Shown: positions 8,811-16,896, counted from the first letter of the stretch. The stretch is DNA of 64,000 bases from VAZQ01 sp963841705 (GCA_963841705.1 CAWJDY010000044.1:186001-250000), one strand, 5' to 3'. A program made the numbers and translations. Notes: generated from the sequence alone by a model not told the origin.

Positions 8811-10007
8811 TCACATCACATAGCCGCAGTAGCGCGAGAGCTTGAGGCAGAGCACGAGCAGATCCTCGTCGCCGCCTGCCCACCCGATGAACGATAGGCC
8901 AACGGGCGCGCCGGCAATGGCGCCGATCGGCAGGGTGACCTGAGGCAGCCCGCCCAGACCGGCGATGCAGGTGAGCCGCATGACGCGCGTGCGGAACAAT
9001 TCCAGCTCCTCCGCTGGCGTGGACAAGAGCGGGGCAACGCAGGGCGAAGTCGGCAGCGCAAGGATGGTACCGGGCTTGGCGATTGCGCGGATGTGATCGC
9101 GCGCGCGTGCATGTTCCTGCCGCGCCTGCGCGACGTCGTGCTGCGGCACCTTGGAAGCAAACTCCATGCGCTCGCGGATGCCGGGCCCAAGCCGCGGCCG
9201 ATGCTGCTGCATGAATTCTCCAAAGCTCTCCCATACCTCGCCGGCCTGGATGATGCGGAAGGCTTCCCGCCAGGGGTCGAGGCCGCTGGGCGCCATCCGG
9301 CTCCTCTCTGATCTGGGCAGATCCTGCGCCATGTCGCGCAGGGCGGATTGCAACAGCATTGCCACGCCCGGGTCCGCCTGCTCGAACGCATCCTCCAGAA
9401 TGATCAGACGTTCGATCGCCGCCGGAAAGTGCGCGGTATCGAGGAGCACATCGCCAACGCGCCGGAAGATCCCCGGCCCGTTCGCAAACCATCCTCCGAC
9501 ATCGAACGACGGTGCCATGGCCATGGCGCCGGTGAGATCGACGCGCCCGTGGGTGGGCCTGATGCCGTAGATCCCGCAAAACGCCGCGGGCATGCGCACC
9601 GAGCCGCCGGTGTCGCTGCCCAAGGCGAAATCGCAGGCACCGGCCGCGGTCGCCGATGCCGATCCGCTGGACGAGCCGCCCGGCAACCGATCCGGCGCGC
9701 GCGGATTGACCGGCGTGCCGTAATGGGCGTTGGCGCCGCTGACGCTGTAGAAGAACTCGTCGCAGACCGTCTTGCCGATGATGCGCGCGCCGGCGGCGAG
9801 GATGCGCGCCACCGCTGCCGCATGCGAGGCCGCGGGTCCCTGCGCTGCGAGCCAGTCGGGGCTGCCTCCGCCGGTGCGGGAGCCGGCGATGTCGTACATG
9901 TCCTTGACGGCGGCGTTGAGCCCGGCGAGCGGCCCGTTGGCTGCTCCGATCACCGGCGCCTTCAGATCATGCGGGACGAAAGCGGAGCGCGAGCGTGCTG
10001 CCGCCAT
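8811..10007 (-). CDS. Amidase-signature family hydrolase
   Basis: The 398-residue protein belongs to the amidase signature family (Ser-cisSer-Lys triad). The triad Lys lies in LNAAVKDMYD, and the Gly/Ser-rich loop is LPGGSSSGSASATAAG followed by LGSDTGGSVRMPAAFCG. It hydrolyses an amide or acyl-urea bond in the cytoplasm. Together with the facing amidohydrolase it could form a small cyclic-amide or urea-derivative degradation module, which is inference. The ATG with GGAGCCCCT upstream is preferred over an in-frame TTG 12 codons earlier. Confidence 0.9.
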   Translation of the reverse strand: MAAARSRSAFVPHDLKAPVIGAANGPLAGLNAAVKDMYDIAGSRTGGGSPDWLAAQGPAASHAAAVARILAAGARIIGKTVCDEFFYSVSGANAHYGTPVNPRAPDRLPGGSSSGSASATAAGACDFALGSDTGGSVRMPAAFCGIYGIRPTHGRVDLTGAMAMAPSFDVGGWFANGPGIFRRVGDVLLDTAHFPAAIERLIILEDAFEQADPGVAMLLQSALRDMAQDLPRSERSRMAPSGLDPWREAFRIIQAGEVWESFGEFMQQHRPRLGPGIRERMEFASKVPQHDVAQARQEHARARDHIRAIAKPGTILALPTSPCVAPLLSTPAEELELFRTRVMRLTCIAGLGGLPQVTLPIGAIAGAPVGLSFIGWAGGDEDLLVLCLKLSRYCGYVM

Positions 10008-10117
10008 ACCAGGGGCTCCGGGCCTGGGTCCTACCGCAATCAAGCCGGGGTTCTAGCCGGCTTACGGGCAGCTGAGCCTCGTTCATCTTGAAACATTGTT
10101 TTCATTGGCTTTTCCGG

Positions 10118-10153
10118 ATTGGCTTCGTTTGCGCAATTGGCTTCGTTTGCGCA
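10118..10153. repeat. Perfect 18-bp tandem duplication
   Basis: The unit attggcttcgtttgcgca occurs twice back to back. It lies in the 483-base gap between the amidase start and the pseudogene at 10491, about 80 bases from the LexA-type box. Confidence 0.9.
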
Positions 10154-10234
10154 AAATCTCGAAAAGGTTGCATCGGGTTCCGCAGAAAACCGGTGATAGA
10201 TGCCATCGCAGAAACACGGTCTCTCCGACCTCTT

Positions 10235-10249
10235 GTTCTATATTTGTTC
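10235..10249. promoter_or_regulatory. Candidate LexA (SOS) box
   Basis: GTTCTATATTTGTTC fits exactly the alphaproteobacterial LexA consensus GTTC-N7-GTTC. No recognisable SOS gene is adjacent: the amidase start is about 230 bases away on one side and a collapsed receptor pseudogene about 240 bases on the other. The rest of the 10.04-10.49 kb gap holds only the tandem duplication and no other feature that I can support. Confidence 0.6.
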
Positions 10250-10490
10250 TAACGCGCCACGAGATAATTTGCAAGCAAGATCTCGTCTCGAACCTCGTTC
10301 GCCCGGTTCATGGACGGCTCCGGCTCCACCCGACGGCGTTGAAGTCGGCCGGAGACGGCCTGACCTCGGGCTCCTCTGTCGCCCTCCTCACAGTGATCTT
10401 GTCGCGCTTTCGGTCAGCAAATCCCAAAGGAGGCTCGTTCGGCCGAAAACGCTGATACTCTGCTGCGGCAGACAAAAAGGGGGAAGCATC

Positions 10491-10612
10491 ATGAAGCTGA
10501 CGCGCCGCCGCGTTCTGCAGCTGGCGTTGAGCGCTGTCGCGCTCGCCCCGATGTCGCCGGGACCGAGAAATGGGCGAAGGTCGTCAAGTTCGCCGGGATC
10601 AAGCCGCAGTGA
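10491..10612 (+). pseudogene. Internally deleted Bug-type (TctC-like) solute receptor
   Basis: The stretch opens with a good start (GGGGGAAGCATC then ATG) and a signal peptide, MKLTRRRVLQLALSAVALAP. After only about 75 bases, in another frame, it runs into EKWAKVVKFAGIKPQ and a stop. That ending is the classic C-terminus of tripartite tricarboxylate transporter receptors. About 280 residues of mature protein are missing between the two ends, and the frames do not match. It is a deletion scar of a receptor gene. Confidence 0.75.
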
Positions 10613-10704
10613 TCTTGGCTATGCGGATGGAGGATTCCGTTGACGGGAACGCGATGGCCGCACTGAAGCATCTGACCGAGCAGGCAGATGCGGGCCCTAT
10701 CCGA

Positions 10705-11046
10705 ATGGCCGACGACACCTTGCACGACGAGATCGTGCGCCTGGAAGCTGAGATCGAGGACCTTACCGGACTGATAGAGCGGTCTCGGAAGCTCAGCCTG
10801 ATTGCCAAGGCCGCGATCGTTGCCGGTGCAATCTGGTTGCTGGCCTCCACAACCGGGCTAATCGGTTATGATCCAGTCGCTCTGATCAGCGCGATGGCCG
10901 CCGTGATCGGGGGTGTCGTCGTCTTCGGCTCGAACACCAGTACGTCGAGGCAAGCTGGTGCGCGCATCAAGGCTGCCGAAGCGCGCAGGGCCGCGCTGAT
11001 CGACAGGATTGATCTTGACCCGGTCCGAGAAGTTGCTCCGGATTAG
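10705..11046 (+). CDS. Small membrane protein with coiled-coil N-terminus
   Basis: The 113-residue product starts with an acidic, heptad-like helix (HDEIVRLEAEIEDLTGLIER), followed by two hydrophobic segments (around residues 38-56 and 63-82) and a basic C-terminal helix rich in Ala and Arg. I recognise the arrangement from conserved unnamed proteins of Bradyrhizobium, including the VFGSNTSTS motif. The start is uncertain: the same frame has ATGs at 10621 and 10654, and no candidate has a strong ribosome binding site. Confidence 0.6.
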   Translation: MADDTLHDEIVRLEAEIEDLTGLIERSRKLSLIAKAAIVAGAIWLLASTTGLIGYDPVALISAMAAVIGGVVVFGSNTSTSRQAGARIKAAEARRAALIDRIDLDPVREVAPD

Positions 11047-11167
11047 GACGGGCGTGTTGCCTTTCGCCAGCGGTTGGCATCGAGACCGCTGGAAAGCGGC
11101 CCGGAACTGTGGTTTGTATTGATGCGTTGTTGTCATGCCGTTGGTTCCATCAACGATGGAGGCTGCA

Positions 11168-11347
11168 ATGTGCTGGGAAATAGACTACAGGTTCTTCGCC
11201 GAGCAACAGAAGAAAGCGCAGGAGGCTCGGATCAAAGAGGAGCGCCGTGCAGGCGTTATCGACCAGCTCCTCACCGAGGCCAATAAACAACCCGACGACA
11301 CGAAGACGGAGGATACTCCAGTCAACGCGGTCGTACCTGCGAAATAG
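11168..11347 (+). CDS. Small conserved charged protein
   Basis: The 59-residue product begins MCWEIDYRFFAEQQKKAQEA and is largely charged and probably helical, with a proline/threonine-rich tail. The start is supported by GGAGG seven bases before the ATG. Similar short proteins starting MCWEIDY are widespread in Bradyrhizobium, with no known function. Confidence 0.6.
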   Translation: MCWEIDYRFFAEQQKKAQEARIKEERRAGVIDQLLTEANKQPDDTKTEDTPVNAVVPAK

Positions 11348-11370
11348 CCGAAGCGCTAACTCGGTCGGTT

Positions 11371-11398
11371 CCCTCTCCCCGTTCTTACGGGGAGAGGG
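11371..11398. repeat. Perfect 12-bp inverted repeat
   Basis: CCCTCTCCCCGT and ACGGGGAGAGGG flank a four-base loop 23 bases after the preceding stop codon. It would form a strong hairpin but has only two T after it, so it may be a weak terminator or a mobile palindrome of the kind common between Bradyrhizobium genes. Confidence 0.6.
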
Positions 11399-11435
11399 TT
11401 ATGGTGAGAGGCGGAATTTTCAGCCACGAAGCTTT

Positions 11436-11560
11436 GCGACCTCATGGTGAGGAGCGTCGCAGCGCGCACGAGGACGCGCAGCTTGCTCGATTGGCATGCG
11501 CGCTGTGACGCGTCTCGAAGCGTGAGGACCGCAAGTCGGGTCTACCCGACTTGCGCACTC
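11436..11560. repeat. Degenerate palindromic repeat
   Basis: A worn relative of the repeats at 7245 and 13555: GACCTCATGGTGAGGAGCG, GCGTCTCGAAGCGTGAGG and the hairpin GCAAGTCGGGTCTACCCGACTTGC (ten-base arms). It occupies the gap between the small gene and the dehydrogenase. Confidence 0.55.
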
Positions 11561-11630
11561 GAATGTAAACCATTCGCGACCGTTCTGACGGAGATCGCAC
11601 TTGTGCATGCTACGCAAATGACGCGCGATT

Positions 11631-12563
11631 TCAGCGGACGCGATCGAGGGCTGATTTCAGCATGGCCGCGCTTTTCTCGAGGGCGCTGCGCTCCTCATCC
11701 GACATCTCCGGGACCAGCACCTCGGTAACGCCGGTGCGGCCGACCACGCTCGGGAGCGAGAGCGTCACGCCAATGCTCTTCTGAAAGCTGCCGATCGGGA
11801 CCACCGCACGCTCGTCATTGAGCACCATCTCCGCGACCCGCGCCGACACGATGCCGATGCCGAATTGGCTCGCCTCATGCCCTTCGATAATGGTGATATT
11901 GGCATAGCGCACGTCGCGCTCCAGCTTTTGCCGAAGCTCCGCTAGTTGCTCGCCGCGTTGCCGAAGGAGAGCCGCAACCGCAACCCCGCCCACGCGCGCC
12001 GATGACCAGAGAAACACCTGCGAGGTGCCGTGATCTCCGATCACCTGCGCCTCCACATGCGCCGGATCCACGCCGAAGTGCTTGCCGAGATGGACGCGAA
12101 AACGCTGGCTGTCGAGATATGTCCCGGTGCTCAGCACGCCGGTCTGAGGGGCGATTGCGCGGGCCACGTCGGCGAGCGGATCCGGCGGGTCGGTCACCGC
12201 CACCAGCACCGCCTTCGGCGCGGCCTTCACGATGCTCGGGACAATCTGCCGATAGATCGCCGTATTCTTGTCCAGGAGCTTGAGGCGACCCTGCGGATCA
12301 TTGCGGTCCGTTGCTCCGCCTGTCTTCTCGTTGACGCCGGAAGTGATCAGCACAACGCCGGCGCCCGCGAGGTCGTCATAGTCGCCGTCCGAGATCTCGA
12401 CCTTGCGACCCAGCGGTATGCCGTAGCGGATGTCGGTCGCGACCGCCTCCGCGGTCCGGCGTGTGCGGTTGACCAGGACGATCTCGCGCGCGCTGCCGCG
12501 AATCACCGCGGCCATGGCGCAGGCGCAACCTACATTGCCGGTTCCAATAATGCCGATTTTCAT
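11631..12563 (-). CDS. Lactate/malate dehydrogenase family protein
   Basis: A 310-residue NAD-dependent 2-hydroxyacid dehydrogenase. The Rossmann motif GTGNVG is at residues 7-12. The family GTYLDSQRFR and the catalytic His in GDHGTSQV are present, although relatives usually have GEHGDS there. The segment TDPPDPL replaces the common TNPVD. These changes make L-lactate or malate uncertain as substrate. The start is the ATG opening the Rossmann strand. It lies 46 bases after an SDR gene on the same strand, suggesting a two-gene operon for oxidation of a hydroxy acid or alcohol. Confidence 0.85.
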   Translation of the reverse strand: MKIGIIGTGNVGCACAMAAVIRGSAREIVLVNRTRRTAEAVATDIRYGIPLGRKVEISDGDYDDLAGAGVVLITSGVNEKTGGATDRNDPQGRLKLLDKNTAIYRQIVPSIVKAAPKAVLVAVTDPPDPLADVARAIAPQTGVLSTGTYLDSQRFRVHLGKHFGVDPAHVEAQVIGDHGTSQVFLWSSARVGGVAVAALLRQRGEQLAELRQKLERDVRYANITIIEGHEASQFGIGIVSARVAEMVLNDERAVVPIGSFQKSIGVTLSLPSVVGRTGVTEVLVPEMSDEERSALEKSAAMLKSALDRVR

Positions 12564-12609
12564 CTGCTCGTTCCGATCCGATACCGCGCACCCATTGCAA
12601 GCATTTCGC

Positions 12610-13413
12610 TCAGACGATCGTCTCGACGACACCGCCGTCGACCCGCAGCGCAGCACCGGTGGTCGCCGACGCTTGCGGCGACACGGCGTAGACCACCATG
12701 TTGGCCACTTCCTCCGGGGTCGCTGCGCGGCCGATGATCGAGGATGGCCGCATCGTCTTCACAAACTCCGCGGCAACCTCGTCGATCGACGTGCCTGATT
12801 TCTGTAGCGTCTCCTTCAGCATGCGCTCCACGCCTTCCGACAGGGTTGGTCCGGGCAGGACCGCGTTGACGGTCACGCCGGTTCCGGCCACGCGCTTGGC
12901 GAGGCCGCGCGAGATGGCGAGGACTGCGGTCTTGGTGAAGCCGTAGTGGATCATGTCAACGGGGATATTCAGCGCCAACTCCGACGACATGAATACGACG
13001 CGACCCCAGTTGCGCCTGAGCATGGCCGGCATATAGGCGCGGGCCAAACGCACGCCGGACATGACGTTGATCTCGAAAAACCGGGCCCACTCGCTGTCGG
13101 GGATGTCGAAGAAATCCTGCGGCCCGAAGATCCCGACGTTGTTGACCAGGATGTCGCAATCGGGCGCGGCGCGAACGAGGGCGTCGCATCCGGCGGCGCT
13201 GCCCAGGTCAGCCGCTACTCCCGCTACTGCGTGCGCATCGGCGCAGGACACAGCGCGCTTGACCCCGGCAACCGCCTTATCGACGGCGGCCTTCGTGCGC
13301 CCATTGAGGACGATGGTGGCGCCGCACTCCGCAAGCGCGCGGGCAACGGCAAAACCGATGCCGGCGGTCGAGCCGGTCACGACGGCGGTCTTGCCAGACA
13401 AATCAATGTTCAT
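12610..13413 (-). CDS. SDR family oxidoreductase
   Basis: A classical short-chain dehydrogenase of 267 residues. The cofactor motif TGSTAGIG is at residues 14-21, NNVG follows near residue 91, and the catalytic Ser (FMSSE) and Tyr-x3-Lys (YGFTK) are all present. It ends with the usual RVDGGVVETIV. It should reduce or oxidise a carbonyl/alcohol with NAD(P)(H) in the cytoplasm. It is the first gene of the pair with the lactate-dehydrogenase-type gene. Confidence 0.9.
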   Translation of the reverse strand: MNIDLSGKTAVVTGSTAGIGFAVARALAECGATIVLNGRTKAAVDKAVAGVKRAVSCADAHAVAGVAADLGSAAGCDALVRAAPDCDILVNNVGIFGPQDFFDIPDSEWARFFEINVMSGVRLARAYMPAMLRRNWGRVVFMSSELALNIPVDMIHYGFTKTAVLAISRGLAKRVAGTGVTVNAVLPGPTLSEGVERMLKETLQKSGTSIDEVAAEFVKTMRPSSIIGRAATPEEVANMVVYAVSPQASATTGAALRVDGGVVETIV

Positions 13414-13554
13414 CTTCGCTCAATGTCGTGGACATGCTAAACTGTCGCTTAGCTGGTATTGCTCTTTATTGTCGCTGGTTGCGGCGATCTCTAATTCTGG
13501 AAGGTCAATTCATGAAACCAATCGGATCGAGCAGATGCAGCTTAAACCCGCCGA

Positions 13555-13713
13555 CCTCATCCTGAGGAGGGCGCATGCCTGCATGCGCCCGTCTCGAAGG
13601 ATGGCCGCTGGCACGATCTCGCTTGTGGCCGTCCTTCGAGACGCGCCGCCGAAGGCGGCGCTCCTCAGGACGAGGCTGCGAAATGATTTTAACCTCGAGA
13701 AACGCAGTACTAG
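13555..13713 (-). repeat. Long palindromic intergenic repeat
   Basis: CCTCATCCTGAGGAGGGCGCATGC is followed by its partner GCATGCGCCC, then TCTCGAAGGATGGC pairs with GCCGTCCTTCGAGA, GCGCCGCCGAAGGCGGCGC forms a hairpin, and CTCCTCAGGACGAGG closes the block. The end (aacctcgagaaacgcagtac) is the inverse of 6151-6180. It fills much of the 376 bases before osmC. Confidence 0.85.
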
Positions 13714-13789
13714 GGCGAAGGCCTCCCACTACGCCAATATCGTTGCGATCACGGTTGCGGCGCGCTCGCGTGCACTCTATAAAAGCGAC

Positions 13790-14239
13790 ATGTCCGAGCA
13801 CAGAGTGAGCTTGAAATGGGAGCGCGGCGGCGCCGAATTTTCCTATCAGAAATATCCGCGCGATCATACCTGGATATTCGACGGCGGCCATACGATGACG
13901 GCGACGGCGGCCCCGGCTTATCTCGGTAATCCGGCGAATGTCGATCCGGAGGAGGCGTTCGTCGCTTCACTCTCGAGCTGTCACATGCTTACGTTCTTGG
14001 CGATTGCATGCAAGCAGAAGCTCGTGCTCGATTCGTACGAGGACGCGGCGGTTGGCCATATGGAGAAAAATGCCGACGGCAAGCTGGCAATCACCCGCGT
14101 CGAGCTTTGCCCGAAGATTACGTGGGGTGGAGAGCGAAAACCCACTGCGGAGGAGCTCGACAAAATGCACCACGCCGCGCACGACAATTGTTTTATTGCC
14201 AACTCGGTCAAAACCGAGGTGACGGTAACGAAACGCTAG
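13790..14239 (+). CDS. OsmC family protein
   Basis: OsmC/Ohr proteins are thiol peroxidases that remove organic hydroperoxides. This 149-residue protein has the two redox Cys in the right places: SSCHMLTFL (Cys64) and HDNCFIANSVK (Cys134). The N-terminal HRVSLKWERGG is typical of the OsmC subgroup. The first in-frame family-like ATG was taken as start; the open frame continues upstream only through repeat DNA. It is a single gene. Confidence 0.85.
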   Translation: MSEHRVSLKWERGGAEFSYQKYPRDHTWIFDGGHTMTATAAPAYLGNPANVDPEEAFVASLSSCHMLTFLAIACKQKLVLDSYEDAAVGHMEKNADGKLAITRVELCPKITWGGERKPTAEELDKMHHAAHDNCFIANSVKTEVTVTKR

Positions 14240-14258
14240 GGCCGGTCTCTAAAGATGA

Positions 14259-14477
14259 CTATGGTGGTGGAGCTTTTCGATCGCAATTTTTGCACTTGAA
14301 CTCGGGCACGGGCTGACCGGGCTCTACCATCACGGCGGAAAGCTCACCGCACCGACCGCATTGCCTTACGACTTTCGTCGGCAATTTTATAATTGGCCTG
14401 GTCGCCGCTGCCATCGCTTGATCAGCCTGAGCTCTGAGCTGGGCTTTGCTGAGCGCAACTGTCCGCCGTCGTTCCAT
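14259..14477 (-). CDS. Small zinc-ribbon-like protein
   Basis: The 72-residue product has a basic helical N-terminal half and a C-terminal pair of CxxC knuckles (QCGRCGE and KCKNCDR) spaced about 20 residues apart, as in a zinc ribbon. It may bind nucleic acid or protein. Two adjacent ATGs (14480 and 14477) could serve as start. It is convergent with osmC, 19 bases from its stop. Confidence 0.5.
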   Translation of the reverse strand: MERRRTVALSKAQLRAQADQAMAAATRPIIKLPTKVVRQCGRCGELSAVMVEPGQPVPEFKCKNCDRKAPPP

Positions 14478-14935
14478 CATCGCAGAACCATCACCTCGGA
14501 GGCGCGATTCGGCCGCCCCATCGCATCGGCAATATCCTTTCCATCCTCCTGGCGATTGCGTCAATAGCGCTGATCCAGCGCCTACGCACTTCGCGGCGCG
14601 GCCACGTCGCACCGGCCTAGTGATCTTGCCGATGCGAGGATATATGGCTTTTTCAAGATCAACACCGGAATCCGTTCACCATCATCGATCACGTGTCCAA
14701 TCAAATAATGGGCCGCTCCTGCCGCAGCGCCCGATGCCATTGCAGAGCATCTGCTATGCAACTGCTCAGTACTGGGATGGCCGCTTGCGATATCAATGGA
14801 TTAGCGCTCAAAGCAAACATTTTACTCACCGCCAAATTCTGCCGTGACATTAACCCGCGGCGAAGTGATTTGAATGGAACCGAGCGATGCCGTATTCGTG
14901 CCCAGTCGCGGGGACGATACAAACAGGAGCGAATT
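14478..14935. other. Intergenic stretch without recognisable feature
   Basis: I see no convincing coding sequence, RNA gene or repeat in these 458 bases, apart from the ribosome binding site of the following gene at the right end. Confidence 0.5.
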
Positions 14936-15118
14936 ATGAATAATCCAAATAATCCAAACCAACAGAATCCGGGCCAACAGCAAGGCGGACAGGGCAAACC
15001 GGGCCAGCAGCAGGGCGGCGGCGGTTCGCAAAAGCCGGGCCAGCAACAGCAGCAGCCCGGGCAAGGCGGACAACAGGGCGGGCAGCACAAGCCCGGCCAG
15101 CAGAGCGGCCAGCGTTAA
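14936..15118 (+). CDS. Low-complexity Gly/Gln/Pro-rich small protein
   Basis: The 60-residue product consists almost only of G, Q, P, N and K, built from QQGGQGKPGQ-like repeats. AGGAGCGA precedes the ATG and a strong terminator follows, which supports a real transcript. Such proteins are intrinsically disordered; the role is unknown. Confidence 0.6.
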   Translation: MNNPNNPNQQNPGQQQGGQGKPGQQQGGGGSQKPGQQQQQPGQGGQQGGQHKPGQQSGQR

Positions 15119-15138
15119 TCTTCTTTGATCGAGAGCTG

Positions 15139-15165
15139 CCCCCGGCTTTGGCCGGGGGTTTTTCT
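15139..15165 (+). terminator. Rho-independent terminator
   Basis: GCCCCCGGC and GCCGGGGG form a GC-rich hairpin around a short loop, followed by TTTTTC. It lies 20 bases after the stop of the Gly/Gln-rich gene. Confidence 0.85.
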
Positions 15166-15237
15166 TTGCTCGTACAACACTCAAGTCGTCCAAAACGACT
15201 TGACAAGCTCATGAGATCGTTCTAGTGCCCCAGGCAT

Positions 15238-15265
15238 AAAGCTCGGCTTAACTGTCGAGCTTTTT
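15238..15265 (+). terminator. Hairpin followed by T run
   Basis: AAAGCTCG and CGAGCTTT pair around a ten-base loop and are followed by a T tract. It sits upstream of the next small gene, so it may stop a short upstream transcript or act as an attenuator. A second hairpin, CAAGTCGT/ACGACTTG, lies at 15182-15202. Confidence 0.55.
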
Positions 15266-15302
15266 GTTGTTACGAACTCTCTTTTTTCAGATTGGAGACA
15301 AC

Positions 15303-15479
15303 ATGGCCAAGAAGATCTCAAAGCGGCGTGAATGGACCAGAGACGATATCCGCAACCTGAAAGCGTTCGCTCGACAAAAGACGCCAGCGCGGAAAATTGC
15401 CCGGACACTCAAGCGGTCCGAAGGGGCAACGCGACAGAAGGCTTTCAGCCTTGGAGTCTCGCTGGATTCGCGGGCCTAG
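15303..15479 (+). CDS. Small basic HTH-like protein
   Basis: The 58-residue, strongly basic product has the layout of a single homeodomain-like or SANT-like helix-turn-helix: WTRDDIRNLKAFA, then ARKIARTLKRSEGATRQKA. It probably binds DNA. TTGGAG lies nine bases before the ATG. Short proteins of this type are frequent in Bradyrhizobium and have no assigned function. Confidence 0.6.
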   Translation: MAKKISKRREWTRDDIRNLKAFARQKTPARKIARTLKRSEGATRQKAFSLGVSLDSRA

Positions 15480-15581
15480 ATTGCCAGCCGGGGCATAGGG
15501 CCCAAGGGAGATATGCAGTCCGTATTCCCCTGTGCCCCCCATACTAAAACGGGATGCCGAATCCGTTCGGGTCCGATAGGA

Positions 15582-15821
15582 CTATTTCCCGGCCGCCTTT
15601 CGTAGCGCCGCATTGATCCTGTCCTGCCATCCCGGACCTTCTCCCTGGAAGTGCTCAAGAACGTCCCGGTCTATCCGCAAGGACACAAGCTCTTTCGCAT
15701 TCGGCAGAGAGGGCTTCTTCGGAGCTATGACTTCGGGAGGAGGCTTTGTGGTCGCTGCTTTGAAGGCGGCTTCTGCCGCCGCTATCGCGTCTTTTGGTCG
15801 CCGTGTTCTGTCGAAAGGCAT
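15582..15821 (-). CDS. BrnA-family antitoxin-like protein
   Basis: BrnA proteins are ribbon-helix-helix antitoxins that block BrnT ribonucleases and repress their own operon. The 79 residues end with the family pattern LVSLRIDRDVLEHFQ, GPGWQDRINAALRKAAGK. The start was set at MPFDRTRRPKD, typical of the rhizobial subgroup. No BrnT toxin gene is next to it, so it is an orphan in this window. Confidence 0.7.
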   Translation of the reverse strand: MPFDRTRRPKDAIAAAEAAFKAATTKPPPEVIAPKKPSLPNAKELVSLRIDRDVLEHFQGEGPGWQDRINAALRKAAGK

Positions 15822-15897
15822 TGGTCTCCTCCAAACGATTGGTCTAAAAGTCACTTGATGCGATTGGCTCGAATCCAAGTTTAGCACGATTCAACGC

Positions 15898-16087
15898 GCA
15901 GGCCCATGTCCTTACGCCTTAATCCGTGGTCCAGCTTGCTGCGCAATCTCGGCAGCACCTTGAAACGGTTGGCAGCAGCCTGCCGGTATGTACGTCGCAG
16001 ATACATGAGCAGAATCGGCGCATGAAGATCGAGGCCCGCCCGATCACCAATTGGGCCTGCTTGATGGTGGGGGATCAGCTTCAATAA
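15898..16087 (+). pseudogene. Decayed duplicate of the mazE promoter and start
   Basis: Bases from GGCCCATGTCC through CTTGAAACGGTTGGCAG to the ATG at 16022 align with 16845-16954, the region just upstream of the intact mazE. The copy keeps a -35-like TTGGCA and part of the operator palindrome (GGTATGTAC...GATAC), and its ATGAAG start. It then leaves the mazE sequence after four codons and stops at 16085. Confidence 0.65.
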
Positions 16088-16632
16088 GGTTCGGCGCAAG
16101 CTCTCGGAGTGCGTTTGGAAGCCCCGAAAGCTCTGGACTGTCGAACGACTTTTGCAAATATCGCGTAACGATATTTGAGCCCACTTTCGATGTGCACGCC
16201 AGCTTGAACCTCGTAGGCGAACATCGCATTTGTGCCCACGACGATGAGCTGCTTGCCTAGCAGGCCTGGCTCGTCACACGCCCTGAGGATGCGCGCAGCA
16301 ATGCTCGGCATGCGGCCAAGTCCCATCGCGACGTTCACAGGCGCAAGCTTGTCGAGCCGTTCAGAGAGCCCTGCCAGTCGTTCGTTATTTTCGCTGCGTC
16401 CCCGCAAGAACGCCTCGTAGACAGCTTCAGTCTCCTTGTTGCGCAAACCCAGAGAGGTTTCGGTTTTGCCAATCTTGCGGAGGAGATAGTGCTTCCCATT
16501 GCGCTCACCCCACCTCATGCTGCCGGCAAAACGGTGACTGCTGTCCGACTTCGCAGCCCGCCAAGCCTCGTAGACCTGCTGGGTGTCAATCAGCTGGCGA
16601 CGCTGCTCTCCACTTAAGCTTTTGAGTTCCAA
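16081..16632 (-). pseudogene. Truncated nucleotidyltransferase-fold (GSU2403-like) gene
   Basis: The 183-residue frame shows the N-terminal half of GSU2403-type proteins: QRRQLIDTQQVYEAWR, YLLRKIGKTETSLG, LSERLDKLAPVNVAMGLGR and LLGKQLIVVGTNAMFAYE. It reaches AGVHIESG and then changes into sequence that does not fit. The following catalytic Asp region (normally a DxD-containing strand) and the rest of a roughly 330-residue protein are missing. The break coincides with the decayed mazE duplicate, so one rearrangement probably made both. Confidence 0.65.
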
Positions 16633-16635
16633 TGG

Positions 16636-16767
16636 TTTTCCACTCTCAGCTCGGCATTCAGTTACAATAGTGGAAAATGCCGTAATTTGAAGCCACTAGA
16701 GGGATCATCCCATTGAAAAACAGCACTTTTCCACTGCTGACCTGCAACGCACTCAATCAGTGGAAAA
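16636..16767. promoter_or_regulatory. Two inverted pairs of TTTTCCACT boxes
   Basis: TTTTCCACT occurs at 16636-16644 and 16727-16735, and its complement AGTGGAAAA at 16669-16677 and 16759-16767. The two inverted pairs have almost equal spacing (24 and 23 bases). The first pair overlaps the region just before the start of the truncated nucleotidyltransferase gene, as expected for an operator. Confidence 0.55.
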
Positions 16768-16896
16768 TCACGAAAAATCAACGGTGTATACCACCGTCGG
16801 TCCCGCCAAAATTCGTTGAACCGATTCGGAGATTACTCTCCTGGGCCCATGTCCCTACGCCTCCTTGCCGCACAATCTCGTCAGATCTTGAAACGG

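Noticed and set aside
16022..16087. The 21-codon frame after the decayed mazE promoter as a real small protein
   Set aside because: It agrees with mazE only in its first codons and then enters sequence of the truncated nucleotidyltransferase region, so it is best seen as part of the pseudogene.
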